A stretch of DNA of 5,823 nucleotides. It comes from an uncultured Pirellula sp. (GTDB taxonomy: Bacteria > Planctomycetota > Planctomycetia > Pirellulales > Pirellulaceae). Positions 1-5,823 of the stretch are shown here, piece after piece. Position numbers and translations under genes: made by a program. Within the stretch, counting starts at the first letter, position 1. Each line of letters opens with the position of its first letter. The stretch is from NCBI GenBank assembly GCA_903892365.1, contig CAITIF010000272.1, forward strand, positions 1 through 5,823, read 5' to 3'. The notes below the pieces were generated by a model. It was not told the origin of the DNA. It ran no database searches and was given only the letters and a program-made list of their open reading frames with translations.

Positions 1-1352
1 GGGGCGTGGATTTTGGTGATGCCATGAGTGCTTCGGCCTCGACACCCTCGAAAAGTTACCCCGCTACGATTGCCGATAACGGCGCACGACATATTCTGAA
101 GGATGCATTGCGATTGGGATCCAGCGTCGATGCCGAACGCGATGGTGTGCCGGCCGATTCCGATGCAAAAGGAGACAACGCCATTGGTAAAGACGAGGAC
201 GGCGTGCGTTTCCCGTCAACCATCCTTTCGCTAACGGATTCCAGCGCAAGCAGCCTTTCTGCGGTCGCAAGCGGCGATGGTTACCTGACTGCTTGGATTG
301 ATTTCAACGGTGACGGCGACTGGTCGGACCCATCCGAATATGTCGTACAAAATGAGTGGGTGACCGCCGGTGCTCATGTGTTCTCGTTCGAGGTTCCACC
401 CAATGCGATTGTCGGTAAAGTTGCGGCTAGGGTGCGATTGAGTTCACAATCCGGACTGGCCCCAACTGGAATCGCAAGCAATGGCGAGGTTGAGGACTAT
501 GTTTTGGAGATTCGCAATAGCCATGAATCGATTGACATTACACCGGTTGGAGGTGGCACCGTATCGATTGTCGATTTTTCAGCCACGCATATCCAATACG
601 TCGAAGATGGCAAGGTTCTGGCTCGCTACCCAAAATCCATTTGGAATATACATACGGCCCGATTTCCAGGCTCCGAGTCAGACGACACCATGGATTTGGA
701 TTCCCAAACTCAGGGTGAACTCTTTCTCTTAGGTAATGCCGGGGCAGGGAACGACCGGGTTCATTTCAAAAAAGGTCAGAACCTGGACCTAACGAAACGC
801 ATCCAAGACAGCGTGACCAATCTCGAAATGATCGACATGAAGAATGATGGGGTCAATCTGTTGAGGCTGGACGCTGAGTCGGCATCAGCCGTTACAGATG
901 GACTTCAATCGCTAAAGATTTACGCCGACGCTACGGACCAAATCTTCTTTCGTGGTGAATGGAAAGTGGATTCCAAATTAGAAATCAATGGAGAGCAATT
1001 CCACAAATTGACCAGCGGCACCGTTTCTGTAAATCTTGCAAACGGTCGCATGCGACAAAACCCATTGAAACCACTTGATGTCGACCTGGATGGGTCTGCG
1101 ACACCCTTGGATGTTTTGTCCATCATCAATAAGTTGAACATCGCGGACTTACCGGTCCCGAATGGAACCAACTATTTGGATGTCGACGGTGATGGAATGA
1201 TATCTCCATTGGATGTATTGACACTCATCAATGCGCTCAACGATCGGTCGGGTCCTGGTGGCGAAGGCGAATCCAAAGAAGCAGTCAGTGATGCATTCCC
1301 TATGGCATTCGCGGCCGATTTCGAATGGGAATGGAACCGCAGGAAGCGATAG
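1..1352 (+). CDS. Secreted GEVED-domain / dockerin-like repeat protein, C-terminal part (5'-truncated by window edge)
   Basis: The reading frame is open to the left edge, and the GTG at 6 falls inside a DFGDA...NGARH block that in planctomycete proteins is internal, so the true start is upstream. Numbering from that GTG, residues 1-70 are the DFGDA/NGARHIL/DEDGV segment. Residues about 94-169 are a GEVED domain with a DFNGDGDW acidic loop and the diagnostic GEVEDY at 160-165. Residues about 240-345 resemble the 'NLEMIDM...LRLDAES' segment common in bacterial adhesin-like proteins. Two dockerin type I-like calcium repeats follow at 358-378 (DVDLDGSATPLDVL) and 392-412 (DVDGDGMISPLDVL), then a linker and a short tail with an aromatic/acidic patch ending NRRKR. 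These features fit an exported, calcium-binding surface or matrix protein; its ligand is unknown. No catalytic domain is visible in this part, but one could lie upstream. Family assignment is firm; function is inference. Confidence 0.88.
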   Translation, partial: GVDFGDAMSASASTPSKSYPATIADNGARHILKDALRLGSSVDAERDGVPADSDAKGDNAIGKDEDGVRFPSTILSLTDSSASSLSAVASGDGYLTAWIDFNGDGDWSDPSEYVVQNEWVTAGAHVFSFEVPPNAIVGKVAARVRLSSQSGLAPTGIASNGEVEDYVLEIRNSHESIDITPVGGGTVSIVDFSATHIQYVEDGKVLARYPKSIWNIHTARFPGSESDDTMDLDSQTQGELFLLGNAGAGNDRVHFKKGQNLDLTKRIQDSVTNLEMIDMKNDGVNLLRLDAESASAVTDGLQSLKIYADATDQIFFRGEWKVDSKLEINGEQFHKLTSGTVSVNLANGRMRQNPLKPLDVDLDGSATPLDVLSIINKLNIADLPVPNGTNYLDVDGDGMISPLDVLTLINALNDRSGPGGEGESKEAVSDAFPMAFAADFEWEWNRRKR

Positions 1353-1503
1353 GTTGCTACATGGTGACCCACTATTGAGTCCTTAAGTATTGAGAGAACT
1401 TTCTAAGGCAAATCGATAGCTCATCTCACTGGAGCAGAGCCAATCGGCGATCTTCCCATGGAAGCTCCATTGGACTTCACGGACGGCCAACTTCTTCAGC
1501 CTA

Positions 1504-1532
1504 TTGACTTCTCGTTAGCTATCGACAATCAT
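1504..1532 (+). promoter_or_regulatory. Possible sigma70-type promoter for hemP
   Basis: TTGACT at 1504-1509 matches the -35 consensus at five of six positions. After a 17-bp spacer, AATCAT at 1527-1532 matches the -10 consensus at four of six. It points toward hemP, and the predicted start of transcription (about 1538-1541) falls inside the palindrome at 1537-1551, as expected for a repressed promoter. The -10 match is weak, planctomycete promoter consensus is poorly known to me, and matches of this quality occur by chance. Confidence 0.33.
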
Positions 1533-1536
1533 TTGT

Positions 1537-1551
1537 TGAGACTAAGTCTCA
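1537..1551. promoter_or_regulatory. Perfect 15-bp palindrome, candidate Fur-family operator upstream of hemP
   Basis: TGAGACT-A-AGTCTCA is a perfect 7-1-7 inverted repeat. Fur boxes of many bacteria have the same geometry and outer bases (TGAGAATnATTCTCA-type sites); this site differs only at one symmetric pair, A/T to C/G. It lies 78 bp before the GTG of a hemin-uptake gene, a class of gene usually repressed by Fur with iron. Palindrome and position are seen directly; identity of the regulator is inference. Confidence 0.6.
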
Positions 1552-1605
1552 GCAAGCGATTGGTTTGGGTTCACCCTGTAAATTTCCTTAGCCAGCCAAG
1601 TTCCT

Positions 1606-1648
1606 ATCGGTGCGATTGAAACCGATTCCGTGTTTGAATCCAAACACG
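1606..1648 (+). promoter_or_regulatory. Two adjacent stem-loops in the hemP leader and start region
   Basis: The first hairpin pairs ATCGGT (1606-1611) with ACCGAT (1621-1626) around a 9-nt loop. Two bases later, CGTGTTTG (1629-1636) pairs perfectly with CAAACACG (1641-1648) around the tetraloop AATC. The second stem contains the GTG at 1630. If that codon is the real start it would be sequestered; if translation starts at ATG 1675 or 1678, both stems sit in the untranslated leader. No run of T follows, so this is not a simple intrinsic terminator. A regulatory role is inference. Confidence 0.4.
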
Positions 1649-1962
1649 CAAGTTCCCTACTGGAATCCATTGCCATGATGTCGGTCGACCCAAACGAATC
1701 TCGCTCCCTTGCGGTGGGCAAGCAAACGGACGCTATCACCGAGCTGGCCGCCACCGAGCCGAAACCTACGCTGGCATCTTCGGGCCCTTTAGTTTCAGGT
1801 CCTACAGGTCATGCTGCGAACAGCATTCGATCCATCAACCTTCCAAAAATCATCCCCTTCGCCGAACTTTGTCGGTGTGGGGATGAGATTTGGATCGAAC
1901 ATGAGAGGCAAATTTATCGGCTTCGAAAAACCAAACAGGGTAAGTTGATTCTAACCAAGTAG
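1630..1962 (+). CDS. hemP: Hemin uptake protein HemP family
   Basis: The C-terminal 37 residues (74-110) carry the HemP/HmuP signature: IPFAEL, then DEIWIEH, QIYRLRKTKQ and the terminal GKLILTK. HemP proteins are small cytoplasmic factors tied to heme acquisition; in Burkholderia and Bradyrhizobium relatives they activate the outer-membrane heme receptor gene. The usual family member is about 40-70 residues, so this 110-residue form has a long N-terminal part (1-73) that is low in complexity, rich in Ala, Ser and Pro, and probably disordered. The start is uncertain: GTG 1630 gives 110 residues but lies in a hairpin without a clear Shine-Dalgarno; ATG 1675 or 1678 (95 or 94 residues) has only a weak GGAA at 1662-1665. 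A CRC motif (residues 81-83) just before the conserved core is not part of the motif as I know it. The gene seems monocistronic and converges with the next one. Confidence 0.85.
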   Translation: MFESKHASSLLESIAMMSVDPNESRSLAVGKQTDAITELAATEPKPTLASSGPLVSGPTGHAANSIRSINLPKIIPFAELCRCGDEIWIEHERQIYRLRKTKQGKLILTK

Positions 1963-1969
1963 AGTCTAG

Positions 1970-4072
1970 TTACTTTCGCGGTTGGCCTTTGCCATTGGCT
2001 GGGTTTGGATTCTGTGCTTTTCGAGCGTCAGGTGGTGATGCAGGCTGTCTCTTGTCTTGTGTTGCAGGCGGTCGCCGATCCATTTGAGCCGCAACAGGCT
2101 GCTTCGGAGCAAGTTGAGCTTCACCGTTCGAGAGCAGTTCTTCCAAGGCATCTTGCATTTCCTTGCTGAAGTGCGACGTTCGTTTGACAACGCGTCCATC
2201 CCCATCGATCAGGAACGTAATCGGTACACTGAGAACACCAAGCCGAATTGCCAACGAGCTTTCGAAACCACCTTGCTCATGGATGTGAGGCCACGGGAAG
2301 GACTTGTTGCTGTTCAAGAATTCCTTGGCGATGTTCGCATCGGTATCCAGATTTACACCAATGATTTGCAAGTTCTGTCTTGCATACTTGGCTTGAACCT
2401 TACGAATTTCAGCCATGTCTGCTTTGCAAGGTTCGCACCAGGATGCCCAGTAGTGAACCAAGATCGGCATTTTCGCCATCGACTTGCTATCGATGTTCTT
2501 GCCATCGAGAGTCTTGCCTACCAGACCAATTTGGCGACCTTCCAAAGTTAAACGAGCCAATGCACCCGAGGCCTTATCCCCTTGGACAGTCTTTGGGAAT
2601 TGGGTGGAGACTTTACGATACCAAGTTTCTGCATCCTTTTCTTTTCCACTGAGTTCATGGTTGAGCCCGATTTGGATCATAGCATCAGCAGCATCCAAAC
2701 TATCTGGGTAGCTGCCGGCGAACTCTTCCAGCTGCTCCATGTACTCGATTTGCAGCTTTGCAAAGTCGACATCGTTGCCAGAACTTCTGACGGTGTAGTC
2801 GGTGCTGATCAATCGATAGGCAACGTAGGCGATCAGGTCTTTGGCCTTGGGGATGTTTGAAAGGGTTTTGATCATCTCCCGCATCTTTTCGACCCCTTCT
2901 ACGTATTCACCCGTTTGGGCTGCGGAGCTGGTCGAATCCGCGAATTGCTTGACCCAGAGCTCAAGTTCGCCAGTATCCTTGTTGGCAATGACTAGCTTTT
3001 GCAGCAAGGTAGCCTTATCTTCTTGTAGCCTGCTGCGATCATTTGCGGGGTCTTTGAACGCAGTCTCCAGACGCTCAAGTTCAGCCAACATGTTCTGCAC
3101 ATCTTGAGTCAGTCCACCCTCTGCGGAGGCTGATCCTCCGATCCGGTTGCTGGCCGCTGCAGGGAAGAACAATCCGCTATCGGCGAGCGTGACTCCTTCC
3201 GTGATTGCCTTGGGTAGATCGGCGAGTCGCCACGCGCTATCGATCTGCACCAAGGTTCCAATCATCAACTGCTGGTTGGTACCATCATTCTCGACGATCG
3301 CGATCGCATTTTCGTACGCAATGATATCGCGTGATGAGCCTTCGGTTCCGGCAGGAACAACGCCAGGCTTGTCCGCCGCAAAATGAGCCCACTTGGTGTT
3401 CGTTCCGATAAGCTTTTGGGTGCGAGCAAATTCGGCAAAGCCCGTCGTGGCACTCGCCAGTCGTGACGTTAGCTGATCTCCTTTGTCTTCGCCCAAGCCC
3501 AGTTCTTTCAGTTCCGCATCGGTAACCAGCAATTTACGAAATCGTTCATCGTCCCGCGCCTTGATGGCTTCCACGACTTCAATAGTGACTTCTTCGGCAG
3601 AAATCGACTTCCATTGGTCTATTTTGCCATCTTCATTGCTGTCGATTCCCCAGCGAGTGCCGGCTGTACCGAGCCATCGATACTGGTCGGCCGCGCCATT
3701 GAAATCGCTATCGATATCGCGATAAACTTCGATACCATCTTTGTAATAGCACCATTGGTCCACCTGCCGATCGCCGTTGCTATCAGCAAATCGACGCAGT
3801 GGCTGTCCACTGCTGCTGTAAATGACTAGACCTTCGAAACCATTGCGAGTTTCATACTTGCCAGTGCAGCTATCGATTTCTGTGTCGGTTACTTTATCGA
3901 ATGCGATGGAGCTTTGACGGGGGGCGTAGCTGAGTGCTTTTACGACTTGTGGGTCTCGCTCGGCAGCGAAGCTAGAAGCGATGCAAACGGTACCGAGAAT
4001 GGTGGTGGCCGATGCCACACGAATACTAGCCCTGATCATTCGAGAAATACTTGCCTTGCTTAACTGGTTCAT
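1970..4072 (-). CDS. Exported TlpA/ResA-like thioredoxin-fold protein with N-terminal calcium-type repeats
   Basis: Residues 1-37 form a Sec signal peptide: basic start, hydrophobic stretch TTILGTVCIASSFA, likely cleavage after an Ala near 36-37. Residues 97-107, 121-133 and 144-154 are three D-S-N/D...D-Q-W/Y repeats (DSNGDRQVDQW, DSDFNGAADQY, DSNEDGKIDQW) resembling calcium-binding loops. The middle (about 320-455) is helical with possible coiled coil, and 461-504 looks like a TPR-type unit. The thioredoxin domain covers about 515-650 with WASWCEPC (active-site Cys546 and Cys549) and the cis-proline loop SVPITF (Pro617). The last 50 residues are a Pro/Gln/Lys-rich disordered tail. TlpA/ResA/CcmG proteins reduce disulfides outside the cytoplasm, often for cytochrome c or oxidase assembly. 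At 700 residues this is several times larger than the roughly 140-200 of classical members. Thiol-disulfide chemistry is well supported; the substrate is unknown. Confidence 0.88.
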   Translation of the reverse strand: MNQLSKASISRMIRASIRVASATTILGTVCIASSFAAERDPQVVKALSYAPRQSSIAFDKVTDTEIDSCTGKYETRNGFEGLVIYSSSGQPLRRFADSNGDRQVDQWCYYKDGIEVYRDIDSDFNGAADQYRWLGTAGTRWGIDSNEDGKIDQWKSISAEEVTIEVVEAIKARDDERFRKLLVTDAELKELGLGEDKGDQLTSRLASATTGFAEFARTQKLIGTNTKWAHFAADKPGVVPAGTEGSSRDIIAYENAIAIVENDGTNQQLMIGTLVQIDSAWRLADLPKAITEGVTLADSGLFFPAAASNRIGGSASAEGGLTQDVQNMLAELERLETAFKDPANDRSRLQEDKATLLQKLVIANKDTGELELWVKQFADSTSSAAQTGEYVEGVEKMREMIKTLSNIPKAKDLIAYVAYRLISTDYTVRSSGNDVDFAKLQIEYMEQLEEFAGSYPDSLDAADAMIQIGLNHELSGKEKDAETWYRKVSTQFPKTVQGDKASGALARLTLEGRQIGLVGKTLDGKNIDSKSMAKMPILVHYWASWCEPCKADMAEIRKVQAKYARQNLQIIGVNLDTDANIAKEFLNSNKSFPWPHIHEQGGFESSLAIRLGVLSVPITFLIDGDGRVVKRTSHFSKEMQDALEELLSNGEAQLAPKQPVAAQMDRRPPATQDKRQPASPPDARKAQNPNPANGKGQPRK

Positions 4073-4080
4073 TCGGTCGA

Positions 4081-4085
4081 CTCCT
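4081..4085 (-). promoter_or_regulatory. Shine-Dalgarno of the thioredoxin-like gene
   Basis: Read on the minus strand, AGGAG lies 8 nt before the ATG at 4072-4070, an ideal spacing, and it supports that start together with the signal peptide that begins there. The rest of the 129-bp spacer up to 4201 holds no promoter or terminator I can defend, so a shared transcript with the upstream sixA gene remains possible. Confidence 0.7.
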
Positions 4086-4201
4086 GGTCCCTACAACGTT
4101 TTGCTCAAAGACATCGCGCAAACACTAGGTACAGTATCGTCCGATTAATCGATCCACTTTGCGCAACTCGACTAAAAGACAGTAGCTATTTCAAAGTTCG
4201 A

Positions 4202-4747
4202 TTAACCGCCCAGTTCTCGCGGCTTTACCAGCCTGCGCAGCTTCCAAGCCGCAACATCGAACCACTGGTTTGGCCAGTTTTTTTCCACCGCTTCAAAAAC
4301 GGCAATCGCAGCTGTTGGCATCTCCAAATAACTACCGCTTAAAAAGCTAACGGCTTCCTCCATTCCTGGGTTATGAGCCAAAACCAACACGCTTTCTCGA
4401 GTCGCGAATTGGCTAGCATGCGAAACAAGCACCGACGCGGGTGCCAAATACAACTCTCGCTGGTAATGAACCTCGGGCTCCGAATTTACAACGACTGGAT
4501 TGTTTCGCCACACGTTCAGCATCAAGGCAAGTGTTTGCGACGTACGGACAGCGGTACTGCACAAAATGACCTCTGGAATCAAACCTTCGCTAGCTAACCA
4601 CGACGCCATGCGCGGTGCCGCGTCTTGACCTCTCGCATTCAGCGGTCGATCGTGATCCGAGACCGATCCATCCGACCAGTCACTCTTTGCATGCCTCATG
4701 AGAAGCAGTTGTTTCGGAGTATTCGCAGTCAACGTAGTACCCGTCAC
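4202..4747 (-). CDS. sixA: SixA-type phosphohistidine phosphatase (histidine phosphatase superfamily)
   Basis: This 181-residue cytoplasmic protein has the histidine phosphatase core: LLLMRHAKSDW with the phospho-acceptor His19 after Arg18, DHDRPLNARG at 31-40, STAVRTSQT with the second Arg at 68, REL with a candidate acid Glu98, and LAHNPG with the second His at 125. The RHAKSDW...DHDRPL form marks the SixA-like branch (COG2062), in which the usual RHG is RHA. E. coli SixA removes phosphate from histidines of phosphorelay or PTS proteins; many RHAK-type relatives have no known substrate, so that role is inference. The start is GTG at 4747, overlapping the stop of the DAHP synthase gene as GTGA, and no good Shine-Dalgarno precedes it, which suggests translational coupling. 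The next ATG (residue 17) touches the catalytic RH and is an unlikely start. Length is slightly above the 161 residues of E. coli SixA. Confidence 0.88.
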   Translation of the reverse strand: MTGTTLTANTPKQLLLMRHAKSDWSDGSVSDHDRPLNARGQDAAPRMASWLASEGLIPEVILCSTAVRTSQTLALMLNVWRNNPVVVNSEPEVHYQRELYLAPASVLVSHASQFATRESVLVLAHNPGMEEAVSFLSGSYLEMPTAAIAVFEAVEKNWPNQWFDVAAWKLRRLVKPRELGG

Positions 4748-5823
4748 TTGTCAAGATTTTTAGCCGAGCGGCGTTCGCGAACTGCGGAGGCGAGTTCTTC
4801 CAGCAAAGCAACGCTATCTTCCCACCCTAGGCAAGCATCGGTAACGCTTTTTCCATATTCCAATGCAGCGATCTGCTCGGGCTTTTGAACAAGCTTTTGA
4901 TTGCCAGCTTTCAGATGGCTCTCAATCATCACACCAAATATGGACGTGCTTCCTGCGGAAAGTTGGGACGCAATACTATGACACACATCCTTTTGGCGTT
5001 CGTGGATTTTGTCGCTATTGGCATGGGAGCAATCGACCATGACCTTGGTGGTGGCTTTCGCATTTGATAGTTCTTTGACCGCTTCCGCTACGTGCAGAGA
5101 ATCGTAATTCGGTGATTTCCCCCCTCGCAGAATCAGATGGCAGTCTTGATTCCCTCGCGTTTGAACGGTCGCAACCTGACCATTCTTATGAATCGAAAGA
5201 AAGTGATGAGACTGCGAAGCGGCTTGAATGGCATCGATTGCAATCTTGACGTTTCCATCGGTTCCATTTTTGAAACCGACAGGAGCGGACAGTCCCGATG
5301 CAAGTTCGCGATGCACCTGAGATTCCGTTGTCCTAGCGCCGATGGCTCCCCAACTAATCAAGTCACCAATATACTGTGGCGAAATCACATCTAAAAATTC
5401 CGAGGCACACGGCATCCCAAGCCGATTGAGTTGCACCAGAAGATCTCGAGCGATTCGAATCCCTTCGTCGATGCGATAGCTCTCGTCCAAATACGGGTCA
5501 TTGATCAGCCCTTTCCATCCAACGGTGGTGCGTGGCTTTTCAAAGTAGACTCGCATGACGATTTCTAAATCCGCAGCATGTTTGCTGCGTTGGTCCATCA
5601 GTCGTGACGCATATTCCAACGCGGCCTTGGGGTCATGGATGGAACAAGGGCCGATGACCACAAGTAGACGGTCGCTATCACCCGACAACATCCTAATAAT
5701 GCTGCGTCGAGTTTCCTGGACCAATTTTTCGATGGGCGAATTGGCGATTGGGAAAAAGCGAATCAGGTGCTCCGGCGGTGGCAACGGAACAATCTGGTCA
5801 ATACGTTGATCGTCTGTTCCCGA
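4744..5823 (-). CDS. aroG: Class I (AroG-type) DAHP synthase, 3-deoxy-7-phosphoheptulonate synthase; start just outside the window
   Basis: The enzyme condenses phosphoenolpyruvate with erythrose-4-phosphate to DAHP, the first step of the shikimate pathway to aromatic amino acids. Similarity to E. coli AroG is end to end. Numbering from the in-frame TTG at 5784, metal ligands are Cys47 (GPCS), His254 (CSHAN), Glu288 (IESH) and Asp316 (TDAC); substrate residues are Arg78, Lys83, Arg151, Lys172 and Arg220. These keep a constant offset of 14 from AroG (C61, R92, K97, R165, K186, R234, H268, E302), apart from a four-residue insertion before Asp316. The TTG is not the true start: the frame stays open to the edge and encodes a TDDQRIDQIVP segment matching the AroG N-terminal arm (DDLRIKEI), so only a few residues are missing. 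The effector pocket has Ser197, equivalent to AroG Ser211, pointing to phenylalanine rather than tyrosine control. It is the upstream partner of sixA. Confidence 0.93.
   Translation of the reverse strand, partial: SGTDDQRIDQIVPLPPPEHLIRFFPIANSPIEKLVQETRRSIIRMLSGDSDRLLVVIGPCSIHDPKAALEYASRLMDQRSKHAADLEIVMRVYFEKPRTTVGWKGLINDPYLDESYRIDEGIRIARDLLVQLNRLGMPCASEFLDVISPQYIGDLISWGAIGARTTESQVHRELASGLSAPVGFKNGTDGNVKIAIDAIQAASQSHHFLSIHKNGQVATVQTRGNQDCHLILRGGKSPNYDSLHVAEAVKELSNAKATTKVMVDCSHANSDKIHERQKDVCHSIASQLSAGSTSIFGVMIESHLKAGNQKLVQKPEQIAALEYGKSVTDACLGWEDSVALLEELASAVRERRSAKNLDK

Noticed and set aside
1381..1408. Imperfect hairpin (CCTTAAGT against ACTT-TCT-AAGG) shortly after the dockerin-protein stop, as a terminator
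   Set aside because: The stem has a 3-nt bulge, is AT-rich, and is followed by GCAAATCG rather than a T run.
1458..1470. Small hairpin ATGGA-AGC-TCCAT in the spacer before hemP
   Set aside because: Five base pairs with a 3-nt loop, no T tract, no position-specific link to a gene; expected by chance.
1413..1525. 9-bp inverted repeat TCGATAGCT (1413-1421) and AGCTATCGA (1517-1525), as operator halves or mobile-element ends
   Set aside because: The arms are 95 bp apart, nothing element-like lies between them, and one such pair in a 277-bp spacer is not far from chance.
2057..2551. 164-codon plus-strand open frame opposite the thioredoxin-like gene
   Set aside because: It lies wholly antisense to a gene with clear domains, and its translation shows no recognisable motif or domain; it is a shadow frame.
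4116..4164. Palindrome CGATTAATCG (4142-4151) flanked by a 7-bp inverted repeat GCGCAAA/TTTGCGC in the spacer before the thioredoxin-like gene
   Set aside because: The outer repeat is at chance level for the spacer length and no promoter can be placed around it; the 10-bp palindrome alone is too weak to call an operator.

Overview
The window looks like a piece of a planctomycete chromosome (Planctomycetota, probably a Pirellula/Rhodopirellula-type genome). The evidence is the left-edge protein, which joins a GEVEDY-type domain to a C-terminal pair of dockerin-like calcium repeats, and the long exported TlpA-like thioredoxin with D-x-N-x-D-G repeats. Base composition looks close to 50% GC by eye. 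Assignment to the phylum is inference from architecture; no rRNA or other strict marker is present.

Layout, left to right. Positions 1-1352 (+) hold the C-terminal part of a large secreted or surface protein whose start lies off the left edge. Positions 1353-1629 are non-coding. They contain a possible promoter (1504-1532), a perfect 15-bp palindrome with Fur-box geometry (1537-1551) and two adjacent stem-loops (1606-1626 and 1629-1648) that reach the hemP start region. A HemP-family hemin-uptake gene follows at 1630-1962 (+). It converges on a 700-residue exported thioredoxin-fold (TlpA/ResA-like) protein at 1970-4072 (-), with 7 bp between the stop codons. After a 129-bp spacer, 4202-4747 (-) encodes a SixA-type histidine phosphatase. 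Its GTG start overlaps the stop of a class I DAHP synthase (4744 to the right edge, -), whose first few residues lie outside the window.

How the genes work together. The DAHP synthase and SixA genes overlap as GTGA and are almost certainly one transcription unit. DAHP synthase commits PEP and erythrose-4-phosphate to the shikimate pathway, and its effector pocket reads as the phenylalanine-sensitive type. The thioredoxin-like gene lies on the same strand 129 bp downstream with its own strong Shine-Dalgarno, so it may be a separate unit. hemP appears to be a stand-alone, probably iron-controlled gene; no heme receptor or transporter gene is in view.

No tRNA, rRNA, CRISPR array, insertion sequence or prophage feature was seen. 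I did not find a clear novel multi-gene system. The most informative regions are the hemP control region, the unusual thioredoxin architecture and the aroG-sixA coupling.
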